Shown: positions 14,601-21,471 of the stretch, piece after piece
How the letters are laid out: every line of letters starts with the position of its first letter
Position numbering within the stretch: the stretch's first letter is position 1
Source of the DNA: Sphingosinicella sp041621755
GTDB lineage: Bacteria; Pseudomonadota; Alphaproteobacteria; Sphingomonadales; Sphingomonadaceae
NCBI GenBank assembly: GCA_041621755.1
Contig: JBFKAE010000022.1
Coordinates: 1-26,485, forward strand
Direction of reading: 5' to 3'
DNA length: 26,485 bases
Program-made: the position numbers and the translations under genes
The notes under the pieces: model-generated
Database searches by the model: none
Told to the model about the DNA's origin: nothing
What the model saw: the letters and a program-made list of their open reading frames with translations, nothing else

Positions 14601-16264
14601 TACGCCGTTTCCTTTTTTACGGGTACGGTGGGTATTAACTCGGGCCCTTCACTGCCATCCAGCATGGCGCGAAGCTTCATCTTGTCGATCTTTCCTGTGG
14701 CGCCCAAAGGAAGCTGCGCAAAACCAACTGCATCAGGCAACCACCACTTGGGTATCAGCGGTCGCAAATGCTCAATGACATCCGATGTGCCCAGTGGATC
14801 ATCATCCTCAACCTCGAGAATAACGATGGGGCGCTCACCCCATTTCTCATCGGACCTGGCAAGTGCCGCAGCCCGACGTATCGACGGATGGCTGCACAGC
14901 GCATCCTCCAGAGCAATGGAAGAAATCCACTCTCCACCCGACTTGATGACATCCTTGCTCCGATCGACAAGTTGGATGAACCCATGCTCATCGATCTTCG
15001 CTATGTCTCCAGTGTCGAAGAAGCCATCGGCATCGACTGCATCCTTCTGATGATTGAAATAGCGCTTGACGACTGCAGGTCCACGAACGAGGAGTGCGCC
15101 AGCGGCTTTATTATCATTTGGAAGCACCTTACCAGCCTCATCGACGATTTTGGCCTCAACCCCGAAAACAGTGCGCCCCTGGCGGCAGCGTCGCGCCAAC
15201 TTCTCCTCATTCCCCAGCGCGGCTTCATCGGGGAGAACCATTGAGATTGCGCCGAGCGGGGACATTTCGGTCATGCCCCAGCCATGAATGACCCTGATGT
15301 CGAAAGCATCGAAAGCACGAACCATATCTGTGGACACGGCCGAGCCGCCAATAACGATCCTGCGTAGCGTTTCAGGTGCGCTGCCCCGTTCGGTTATGAT
15401 ACGCAGCACATCCTGCAGTACGGTAGGGACACCTGCAGTGAAGGTCACGCCTTCCTGCTCGATAAGCTCAAGAACAGAACCTCCGTCCAGTCGGGAACCC
15501 GGCATGACCAGCGCCGCGCCCGCCATCGGCGCGATGAACGGCAACCCCCAGGCATTGGCATGGAACATAGGGACGATAGGCATGACGACATCCATCGCAG
15601 ACAAACCGAATGCGTTGGTTTGATTGGCTACCAGCGCATGCAGGAAGTTCGAACGATGGCTGTACAATACACCCTTGGGATTTCCGGTCGTCCCTGATGT
15701 ATAGCAAAGGCTGCCTGCCCGGTTCTCGTCGAAACCGCCCCAGACTGTATCCGGTGAGACGCCACCTGCAAACTCCATCAGCGTTTTGGTTGGAATATTG
15801 CCTATCGGTGCAACATCAACATCATCGGTCGCAATCAGGATCAATTCCACGCTCGGTATCTTGTCGGCGATCTCGCCTATCAGGCCTGTAAAACCTTTTT
15901 CGATAACGAGGATACGGTCCTTTGCATCATTGATGATCCAGGCAAGCTGGCCGGAATGGAGGCGCGGATTAAGCGTGTGCAGAACTGCACCCATTCCCAT
16001 AACGCCATACCATGTCAACAAATGGTGATAGTTGTTCCACATCAAGGTAGCGACGCGATCACTGCCGGATATTCCGAAATTGTGTAACGCATGCGCTATG
16101 CGGCGTGCGTTCTGTTCCAGTTCGGCATAGTTTGACCTGCCAATGTCACCACCTTCGCGGCGAACAACAATCCTGGTATCAGGAAACTGCGCGGCGGCGG
16201 ATGTGAGGATCTTGTCCGCCGTCAGCGCCCAGTCTTGCATCAATCCGTCGGTTTGTGTCGTCAT
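14600..16264 (-). CDS. Acyl-CoA synthetase/AMP-dependent ligase
   Basis: This 554-residue protein of the acyl/aryl-adenylate (ANL) superfamily has the P-loop-like YTSGTTGNPKG at 188-198, the A5 motif GWGMTEMSPLG, the hinge region FDTGDIAKIDEHGF with LVDRSKDVIKSGGEWIS, and the catalytic Lys near the C terminus in GATGKIDKMKLR. It activates a carboxylic acid with ATP and CoA in two half-reactions. The overall look (LHTLNPRLHSGQLAWIINDA) is that of medium/long-chain fatty acyl-CoA ligases, so the acid may be aliphatic or a side chain rather than a benzoate. The ATG is 1 base after the stop of the SDR-ABM gene. It precedes the aldehyde dehydrogenase, whose product it could activate. Confidence 0.94.
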   Translation of the reverse strand: MTTQTDGLMQDWALTADKILTSAAAQFPDTRIVVRREGGDIGRSNYAELEQNARRIAHALHNFGISGSDRVATLMWNNYHHLLTWYGVMGMGAVLHTLNPRLHSGQLAWIINDAKDRILVIEKGFTGLIGEIADKIPSVELILIATDDVDVAPIGNIPTKTLMEFAGGVSPDTVWGGFDENRAGSLCYTSGTTGNPKGVLYSHRSNFLHALVANQTNAFGLSAMDVVMPIVPMFHANAWGLPFIAPMAGAALVMPGSRLDGGSVLELIEQEGVTFTAGVPTVLQDVLRIITERGSAPETLRRIVIGGSAVSTDMVRAFDAFDIRVIHGWGMTEMSPLGAISMVLPDEAALGNEEKLARRCRQGRTVFGVEAKIVDEAGKVLPNDNKAAGALLVRGPAVVKRYFNHQKDAVDADGFFDTGDIAKIDEHGFIQLVDRSKDVIKSGGEWISSIALEDALCSHPSIRRAAALARSDEKWGERPIVILEVEDDDPLGTSDVIEHLRPLIPKWWLPDAVGFAQLPLGATGKIDKMKLRAMLDGSEGPELIPTVPVKKETA

Positions 16265-16265
16265 T

Positions 16266-17342
16266 TTATAAATCCGTTACGGAAAAATCTGACGCGCCGA
16301 GCTTGAACAACTTGCCGATAAACTCCATCGATTCCGGCGCCATACCATGTGCATCGGCGGCGGCCCGGCTTTCCCAGGCCTCATAGATAACGAGTTTGTT
16401 CGAATCGACCGGATCGACCGCAATATCGTAAAAGCGGCAGCCCTTATGTTCCTTGCGTGTCTTTTCCGCGAAGTCGTTGAACAGCGCGAGGATATCTTCC
16501 CGCGCAACATCGGGAAGGCGCAATCCGCCTTTTGCTAGAACCAGCTTTGACTGTCCATCCGCATCGAACGTATCGCTACCTGGCGTCAAATCAGCTTTTG
16601 CCATAGCAAGCAGCTTCTCGGCCGTTTCGGGAACAGCCGAGATCAGAAAACGCTCCTCCTTCAACCCCTCAATTAAGGTTTTCGCGGCCTGTTGGGGACT
16701 TTGAAGGCGGTCGATCGGCATGCCTGCGGCCAGAAGTTCAGGGGGAATCCCCTTAATACGCCCGGAGCCCATGAACGGCGTTGCCGTGATATCGGGGCAA
16801 AATACTGAAACACCAATCGACCGGTTCATGACATAGGTGGATAAAGCGCGGCTGTAAGCGATGATACCGGCTTTGGAGGCGATATAGGGACCCGCGATAG
16901 GCAGATCGTGAAACAGGCCGAGACCCGATGATGTATTGACGATCCAGCCACCGCCGCCTTGTGCCGTCATACGCGGCAGGAAGGACGAAATGGAACGGCC
17001 CAGACCGGTGAGGTTGATGTTGAGCATCCAGTTCCAGTCGTCGGAAGTGACCTGCTCGAGAAGTCCGCCCAACGATGTTCCTGCATGATTGAAAAGAAGG
17101 TCAACGCGGCCATGCGTCTTGAATGCGGTATCCGCAAAGGCGCCGACAGAATTATCATCAGCCAGATCGCAATGGGCCGCAGTGATGCCGTTTTTCACCA
17201 TAGCCGCCGTTTCCCTGGCGGCACCCTCGTCGATGTCGCCGACGATTACAGATGCTCCCTCGGCAACCAGGGCAAGAGCGATCTCCCGCCCTATACCACC
17301 ACCGCCACCGAGTATCGCGGCTGTCTTTCCTTTAAGCTCCAT
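16266..17342 (-). CDS. SDR-ABM monooxygenase-domain fusion
   Basis: This 358-residue protein has two parts. Residues 1-about 250 are an SDR: ILGGGGGIGRE (10-20), Asp36 in VGDID pointing to NAD(H), NHAG at 85-88, Ser139 region NTSSG, and the catalytic YIASK (Tyr153, Lys157). Residues about 265-358 are an ABM-like ferredoxin-fold domain: LVLAKGGLRL, CRFYDIAVDPVDSNKLVIYEAWES, then AHGMAPESM with His332. ABM domains act as cofactor-free oxygenases or are simply dimeric alpha-beta barrels in aromatic and polyketide pathways. The fusion would couple alcohol/ketone redox to oxidation or binding of the same intermediate. Both halves are continuous in one frame with no stop or frameshift. It lies 1 base upstream of the ligase start. 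The combined function is unknown. Confidence 0.88.
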   Translation of the reverse strand: MELKGKTAAILGGGGGIGREIALALVAEGASVIVGDIDEGAARETAAMVKNGITAAHCDLADDNSVGAFADTAFKTHGRVDLLFNHAGTSLGGLLEQVTSDDWNWMLNINLTGLGRSISSFLPRMTAQGGGGWIVNTSSGLGLFHDLPIAGPYIASKAGIIAYSRALSTYVMNRSIGVSVFCPDITATPFMGSGRIKGIPPELLAAGMPIDRLQSPQQAAKTLIEGLKEERFLISAVPETAEKLLAMAKADLTPGSDTFDADGQSKLVLAKGGLRLPDVAREDILALFNDFAEKTRKEHKGCRFYDIAVDPVDSNKLVIYEAWESRAAADAHGMAPESMEFIGKLFKLGASDFSVTDL

Positions 17343-17381
17343 GTAATTTTTCCCTAAGTGGCAATGTCAATATGGCGGCAA

Positions 17382-18281
17382 TCAAGAAACGAGCCCCAGG
17401 CGGTCCAGTAATGTGTCCAACCTTTTCTCCAGTTCAGGCGAGGCAGACATCATTGGAAGGCGATGCTCATTGGTTGGCAGTATGCCCATCCGGCGCATCA
17501 TATATTTCATCGGGATTGGGTTCGTATCCCAGAAAATCGCCTGATTCAGCTCAAAAAGCTCGTAATGAAGGCGCCTGGACTCGACCATGTTCCCTTCAAG
17601 TGCGGCTGCGGCCAAGTCTGCGATCTGGCGCGGCATAATGTTACCGGCTGCATTCATCAGCCCCGCAGCACCGATCGCCATCATCGGGAAACTCAACTCT
17701 TCCAGACCCACGAATATCTTGAACTCCGGGCCCAGTAGGGCCAGCGTCTCCGTAACGAAGGCAAGGTCCGTGGAAGCATGTTTGACACCGACAAGATTAG
17801 GTGCGCGGCTCGCAATCTCTGCAATGGCGGATGGCGGCAGGGACACGCCCGACCGCCCCGGAATATGATAGATCAGGACCGGAAGCGAAGTTCGCCCGGC
17901 CAAATCTGCATAATATTCGATCATCCCGCGTACGGGCGGCTTGATGAAATAGGGAGTCACGATCATCAATGCGTCTACGCCTGCGGCCTCAGCGCCCTTG
18001 GAAAGTTCCAGCGTATCGGCGTAGCTCTGGCCTCCTGTAGCAGCCACCACGGGCACTCTAGCCGCTGATGTCTTGACGGCCGTTTCGACCAGTTTCGTAC
18101 GCTCCTCCAAGGTGAGCGTTGTCGGCTCCGCCGTGGTGCCATTCACAACAAGCCCATGCGAGCCACCACCGATGACATGCTCGGCAAGAGCAGCATAGGC
18201 GGCATAGTCAACAGCGCCGTTATTGAAAGGCGTTACCAATGGCGGGAAGGATCCCTGCAGAGCGGAAACTGGAAAACTCAC
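17382..18281 (-). CDS. DapA/NanA-family aldolase or lyase
   Basis: This 299-residue TIM barrel of the dihydrodipicolinate synthase family has the GLVVNGTTAEPTTLT motif (Thr49-Thr50), Tyr111 (TPYFIKP), Tyr138 and Arg143 in LIYHIPGRSGV, and the Schiff-base Lys167 in VGVKHAS. All catalytic landmarks are therefore present. Housekeeping DapA makes a lysine precursor, but relatives in catabolic operons are pyruvate-dependent aldolases or hydratase-aldolases, such as the hydroxybenzylidenepyruvate type. The sixth-strand region TNPIPMKYMMRRMG is rather DapA-like. Operon context with ALDH and CoA ligase argues for retro-aldol cleavage giving pyruvate and an aldehyde. The start is GTG at 18281 with GAGGTG five bases before it. 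Exact activity uncertain. Confidence 0.9.
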   Translation of the reverse strand: MSFPVSALQGSFPPLVTPFNNGAVDYAAYAALAEHVIGGGSHGLVVNGTTAEPTTLTLEERTKLVETAVKTSAARVPVVAATGGQSYADTLELSKGAEAAGVDALMIVTPYFIKPPVRGMIEYYADLAGRTSLPVLIYHIPGRSGVSLPPSAIAEIASRAPNLVGVKHASTDLAFVTETLALLGPEFKIFVGLEELSFPMMAIGAAGLMNAAGNIMPRQIADLAAAALEGNMVESRRLHYELFELNQAIFWDTNPIPMKYMMRRMGILPTNEHRLPMMSASPELEKRLDTLLDRLGLVS

Positions 18282-18366
18282 GATTGCACCTCAAATATGA
18301 TGACGGTTGATTCTGATCCGGAACTCACAGCATTATCTGCGCCGCGATCCTTATCGTCCCCCATAG

Positions 18367-19491
18367 TCATGCCCGAATGTCGGCCAGATTAGTCTCGAAA
18401 CCGGCCTGCGCACCAAGCGTCAGGACCGGCCCGCCATCGAGATTTTCCTGCCATATAAGCGATTCCATTCCGATGTGCAGCGGATGATCCTGAATGGTCA
18501 GGATGACAGCGCCATCATCATGGGTGGCATGAGCATGACCAGCCCAGCCCGGCGCAGAGAGCATAATATCACCTGCCTCCCACTCCAGACGTTCACCTTC
18601 AACGACGCTGTATCCGCTGCCATCAAGAATGAAATTTATCGCCGCTGACACGTGGCGATGCGCGGGGCCCGAGAAATTGGCCCCAGCGGCCGTGACTGTT
18701 GCAAAGAAAGAGAAGGTCGTTCCATTCTTAATGCCGGTGGCCGGATTATAGAGGCACCAGAGCGGACGCCCCGTATACCCTGTCTTCAGCGACCGCACGA
18801 GGCCGAGATGCTCGCCAAGATCGTTCCACCGCCAGAGAAGCGAATTGGAGTCCACGAAATCCGGGTCAATGAGATGCTCATAGGGCAACAACATCGCGCC
18901 GCTCTCGCCAATTGGCAAAGCCGGTCCGGCGATTTCTTTCGCGCGCGCGATCTTCTGTGAAAATTCAGTAGCCACCTGCAGATGTGCGGAGGTTTCCTTA
19001 CCTTGCGTTGGATCATAATCAGCGAAATAGATTTCGAGTTTCCGAAGAAGCGGCTCGTTCGAGTAGCTGACATAGGTGAGCGGCTCGCTCCCTGTATTTT
19101 TGATCGTCTCGACGTGCATACCGGGCGTGTTCCAGCTGTCACGTGCCGTGATTTCATGGCTACGCTCCCTAACGACAACACAGCCAATGCCGCTAAGGGC
19201 CATGGAAAAACCCGAAGCATTGTGACGCCGGGGCCGTGTCTGCTCACCCGGCAGCAAGATGCCGAAATATACCGCTATGCCCGGCGAGAGGCCAAGGCCC
19301 GGTTCTATGCTTGAAGGATGAACGAGCGAGACTTCGCGGCGACCATCCGGTCCCGCAGTTCCCTTCGAGAGCGCATCCATTGCTGCCTGTATTTCGCCGC
19401 CGCGAACCAGATGGGACGACCAGACGTCTATAGGTCGAGCCTGGTGGTTACGCTGATCAACCAAATTCCCCGGCATAGTTACAATCGACAT
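18367..19491 (-). CDS. Second bicupin protein, gentisate 1,2-dioxygenase-like
   Basis: This 374-residue paralogue of the bicupin at 1998-3092 is encoded on the opposite arm. The N-terminal barrel reads RPRRHNASG (Arg88, Arg89, His90) where HxH is expected, and the later strand NTPGMHVETIKN lacks the usual ligand arrangement. The C-terminal barrel is complete: GPAHRHVSAAIN with H278 and H280, then LSAPGWAGHAH with H319 and H321. Long stretches are shared with the first bicupin (YSNEPLL, NGTTxSFFAT, LTIQDxPxH, ESLxWQE), but the N termini diverge. A ring-cleaving Fe(II) dioxygenase is the leading guess. GAGGAA is present 7 bases upstream of the ATG. The two copies may cleave different rings or successive intermediates. 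Confidence 0.85.
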   Translation of the reverse strand: MSIVTMPGNLVDQRNHQARPIDVWSSHLVRGGEIQAAMDALSKGTAGPDGRREVSLVHPSSIEPGLGLSPGIAVYFGILLPGEQTRPRRHNASGFSMALSGIGCVVVRERSHEITARDSWNTPGMHVETIKNTGSEPLTYVSYSNEPLLRKLEIYFADYDPTQGKETSAHLQVATEFSQKIARAKEIAGPALPIGESGAMLLPYEHLIDPDFVDSNSLLWRWNDLGEHLGLVRSLKTGYTGRPLWCLYNPATGIKNGTTFSFFATVTAAGANFSGPAHRHVSAAINFILDGSGYSVVEGERLEWEAGDIMLSAPGWAGHAHATHDDGAVILTIQDHPLHIGMESLIWQENLDGGPVLTLGAQAGFETNLADIRA

Positions 19492-19522
19492 TTGTTATTC
19501 CTCGCTTGAAGATATAGTTTCA

Positions 19523-20509
19523 CTATTTGCGCCAACGCGGCGGCGTCGGAATCTGAGCTCCGATCGGCGAACCAACATTGCCAGCTTCAGCGCGGCGGAG
19601 GATTTCGCCTGCAACAGCTAGGTCGGACGTACCCAGTCCGGCTGATTTAAATATGCTGAGCCTCGGTGCCTTGGGTTGCAAATTGCCCGGCGTGGCGAGC
19701 ACGCTTGAGAGAGAGACGAACCGCTCGCTGATCGACGAATCCTGCTCCACTGCGCTTTTCATCTCGCGCAGTGCCATGATGGTCGGCACATTGTCTGCCA
19801 CGATGATCTCAGCCGAAGTCATGACGTCCGTCTCAACTTCAGCGAAACCGGGAAGCACAGCCCCTACTGCGTTGAGATGCACTGATGAGCCCATCATGTC
19901 CCGAGACAAGAACGGTTCCTTGGCGCGTGTCACGGATGCAATGATGGGAACATCCTTCACCGCTTCTTCCAGCGTATCGACAGCAATGACATTCAAGCCA
20001 AATCGCTCGCTCGCCATCTTCGCCGCCGCCACTCGCTTCTCAGTTGTAGGAGACCAAAGCCGAACCCGGTTCAGGTTGCGCACCAAAGCGATCGCCCCAA
20101 GTTGCGAAAGCGCCTGCCGCCCCGAACCGAGAATGGCGACTTCGTCAGCATCAGGTGCCGACAGCTCTCGCGTCGCCAGAGCGGTGACACCTGATGTACG
20201 CATAGATCCGAGCGCTCCCGCTTCGATCACAGCGCGCAGCAATCCCGTATCAGTATCAAACAGCATGAGCAGTGCGGCGGCACCCTTGGGCGTATTCACC
20301 CATGACTTGAAACATCCCAGCCCCAAAACTGGATCGTATGCTCCAAGCGAATGCAAGCTGCCTCCGCCCCATGCATGCATGGCCTTGGGAATGGAGACGC
20401 CGCTCTCCGTCTCAAGCCGCTTCAGCCCAGCCTCAAGCGGCTCCAAAGCTTCTTCGAGGCTGATAAGTCCAACAACATCTTTTTCTGTAAGCCAGCGGGC
20501 ATCAGACAT
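19523..20509 (-). CDS. Ornithine cyclodeaminase / mu-crystallin family protein
   Basis: This is a 328-residue protein when started at ATG 20509, which has GGAG upstream; a longer open frame reaches 20653 but would overlap the preceding gene. It has Lys68 in CFKSWVNT, Arg104-Thr105 in GSMRTSGVTALAT, the Rossmann motif ILGSGRQA (128-133) and the late SAGLGTSDLAVA. In true ornithine cyclodeaminases a catalytic Asp follows the NAVGA motif; here it reads NAVGAVLPG with Val218, so cyclodeamination is unlikely. Relatives reduce imines or ketones (alanine dehydrogenase, ketimine reductase, opine-like enzymes). It begins 4 bases after the FAH stop. Its role in an otherwise aromatic operon could be NAD(P)-linked reduction of a keto or imino intermediate. 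Confidence 0.9.
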   Translation of the reverse strand: MSDARWLTEKDVVGLISLEEALEPLEAGLKRLETESGVSIPKAMHAWGGGSLHSLGAYDPVLGLGCFKSWVNTPKGAAALLMLFDTDTGLLRAVIEAGALGSMRTSGVTALATRELSAPDADEVAILGSGRQALSQLGAIALVRNLNRVRLWSPTTEKRVAAAKMASERFGLNVIAVDTLEEAVKDVPIIASVTRAKEPFLSRDMMGSSVHLNAVGAVLPGFAEVETDVMTSAEIIVADNVPTIMALREMKSAVEQDSSISERFVSLSSVLATPGNLQPKAPRLSIFKSAGLGTSDLAVAGEILRRAEAGNVGSPIGAQIPTPPRWRK

Positions 20510-20513
20510 CACA

Positions 20514-21359
20514 TCACTCCTCGGCGATAACAGGGTTGGTAAGCGTGCCGATACCCGGCACATCGATGGTGATCGTCTCGCCCGGGCGCATCCAGCGCGG
20601 GGGCACGCGGCGTCCGCCAATTCCAGCGGGTGTTCCCGTGGCAACAATGTCACCAGGCCGCAACTTCATGAATGTCGAGATGTAGGCGATAAGCCGGGGA
20701 ATATCGAAAACCAGATCCGTCAACTTACCGTGCTGAACCTGCTCATCATTGAGTCTGGTAAACAGCTCCAAATTCGAGGGATCGCCAATCTCATCCGATG
20801 TAACTATCCACGGACCAATCGAACCCGAACGGTCGAAATTCTTGCCTGCAGTGGCCTGCGTACCATGAAGCTGAAATTCACGGATGCTATGGTCACCGAA
20901 ACAGACATAACCGCCTACATAGTCATAGGCATCTGCCTGGGCTATGGAACGGCCAGCCCGCTTTATCACGAACGCGATCTCGCCTTCCCAATCGAGCGTC
21001 TCGGAGGCTTTAGGTACTTCTATAGGATCATCAGGCCCAACCAACCCCGACGCATAACGCATGAAAAATGTCGGATTTTCGGGAACTTCACGAGCAGATT
21101 CAGCAGCATGATTGACGAAATTGAAACCCGTGCACAATATACGGGCGTCAGCATCGACAGGCGCCGTCAAGGTGAAGCCCCTCTCCTCCAGTTTCGCATT
21201 ATCCGTACATCTGCTTTCCAGCACACCCTGATCGAGCGCCTGCATGGCATCCGCAACAGTTGTTGGCCCGCCGGATTTGGACAGGTCGAAGGCTTGCTCG
21301 CCCTTGATCCCGACTATGACTTGGGAACCGTCGGATAATCTAGCGCATGCAATTTTCAT
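20514..21359 (-). CDS. Fumarylacetoacetate hydrolase family protein
   Basis: With the ATG at 21359 (AGAGGA upstream) the protein is 281 residues; the frame stays open to 21401 but that extension has no good start. FAH signatures are GFNFVNHAAES (His84, Glu87 catalytic dyad), LDWEGEIAFVI (metal ligands Glu125, Glu127), CFGDHSIREFQ (Asp156), GKNFDRSGSIGPWIV and ATGTPAGIG. The family hydrolyses C-C bonds of 2,4-diketo acids such as fumarylpyruvate and acylpyruvates, or decarboxylates/isomerises homoprotocatechuate products, using Mg2+ or Mn2+. This fits the step after a gentisate-type ring cleavage. It is the first gene of the catabolic minus-strand operon, only 112 bp after the TBDT stop. Confidence 0.93.
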   Translation of the reverse strand: MKIACARLSDGSQVIVGIKGEQAFDLSKSGGPTTVADAMQALDQGVLESRCTDNAKLEERGFTLTAPVDADARILCTGFNFVNHAAESAREVPENPTFFMRYASGLVGPDDPIEVPKASETLDWEGEIAFVIKRAGRSIAQADAYDYVGGYVCFGDHSIREFQLHGTQATAGKNFDRSGSIGPWIVTSDEIGDPSNLELFTRLNDEQVQHGKLTDLVFDIPRLIAYISTFMKLRPGDIVATGTPAGIGGRRVPPRWMRPGETITIDVPGIGTLTNPVIAEE

Positions 21360-21405
21360 ATTTACCAATCCTCTCAGCAATATGCCGAACTCACAATACA
21401 AACGG

Positions 21406-21431
21406 TCTGCGGGGCATCACTGCCCCGCAGA
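21406..21431 (-). terminator. Strong hairpin after TBDT gene
   Basis: TCTGCGGGGCA (21406-21416) and TGCCCCGCAGA (21421-21431) form a perfect 11-bp GC-rich stem with a 4-base loop, 40 bases after the receptor stop on the minus strand. The following minus-strand bases (CCGTTTGTATTG) are T-rich but not a pure T-tract, so termination may be partial. The FAH start lies only 46 bases beyond, leaving little room for a separate promoter. Confidence 0.8.
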
Positions 21432-21471
21432 AAACAGTTTTAAAATCTGCTATTTGGATATGAAGCCAGCA

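Noticed and set aside
17382..18281. Naming this gene dapA as a housekeeping lysine-biosynthesis gene
   Set aside because: Catalytic residues fit, but the catabolic operon context makes another pyruvate-aldolase role at least as likely, so no symbol is given.
20510..20653. N-terminal extension of the cyclodeaminase-family frame
   Set aside because: Would overlap the FAH coding end; ATG 20509 has a GGAG site and gives the usual family length.
19578..21338. 586-codon open frame on the plus strand
   Set aside because: It lies antisense to the cyclodeaminase-family and FAH genes, which carry clear catalytic motifs; its translation is low-complexity and matches no family.
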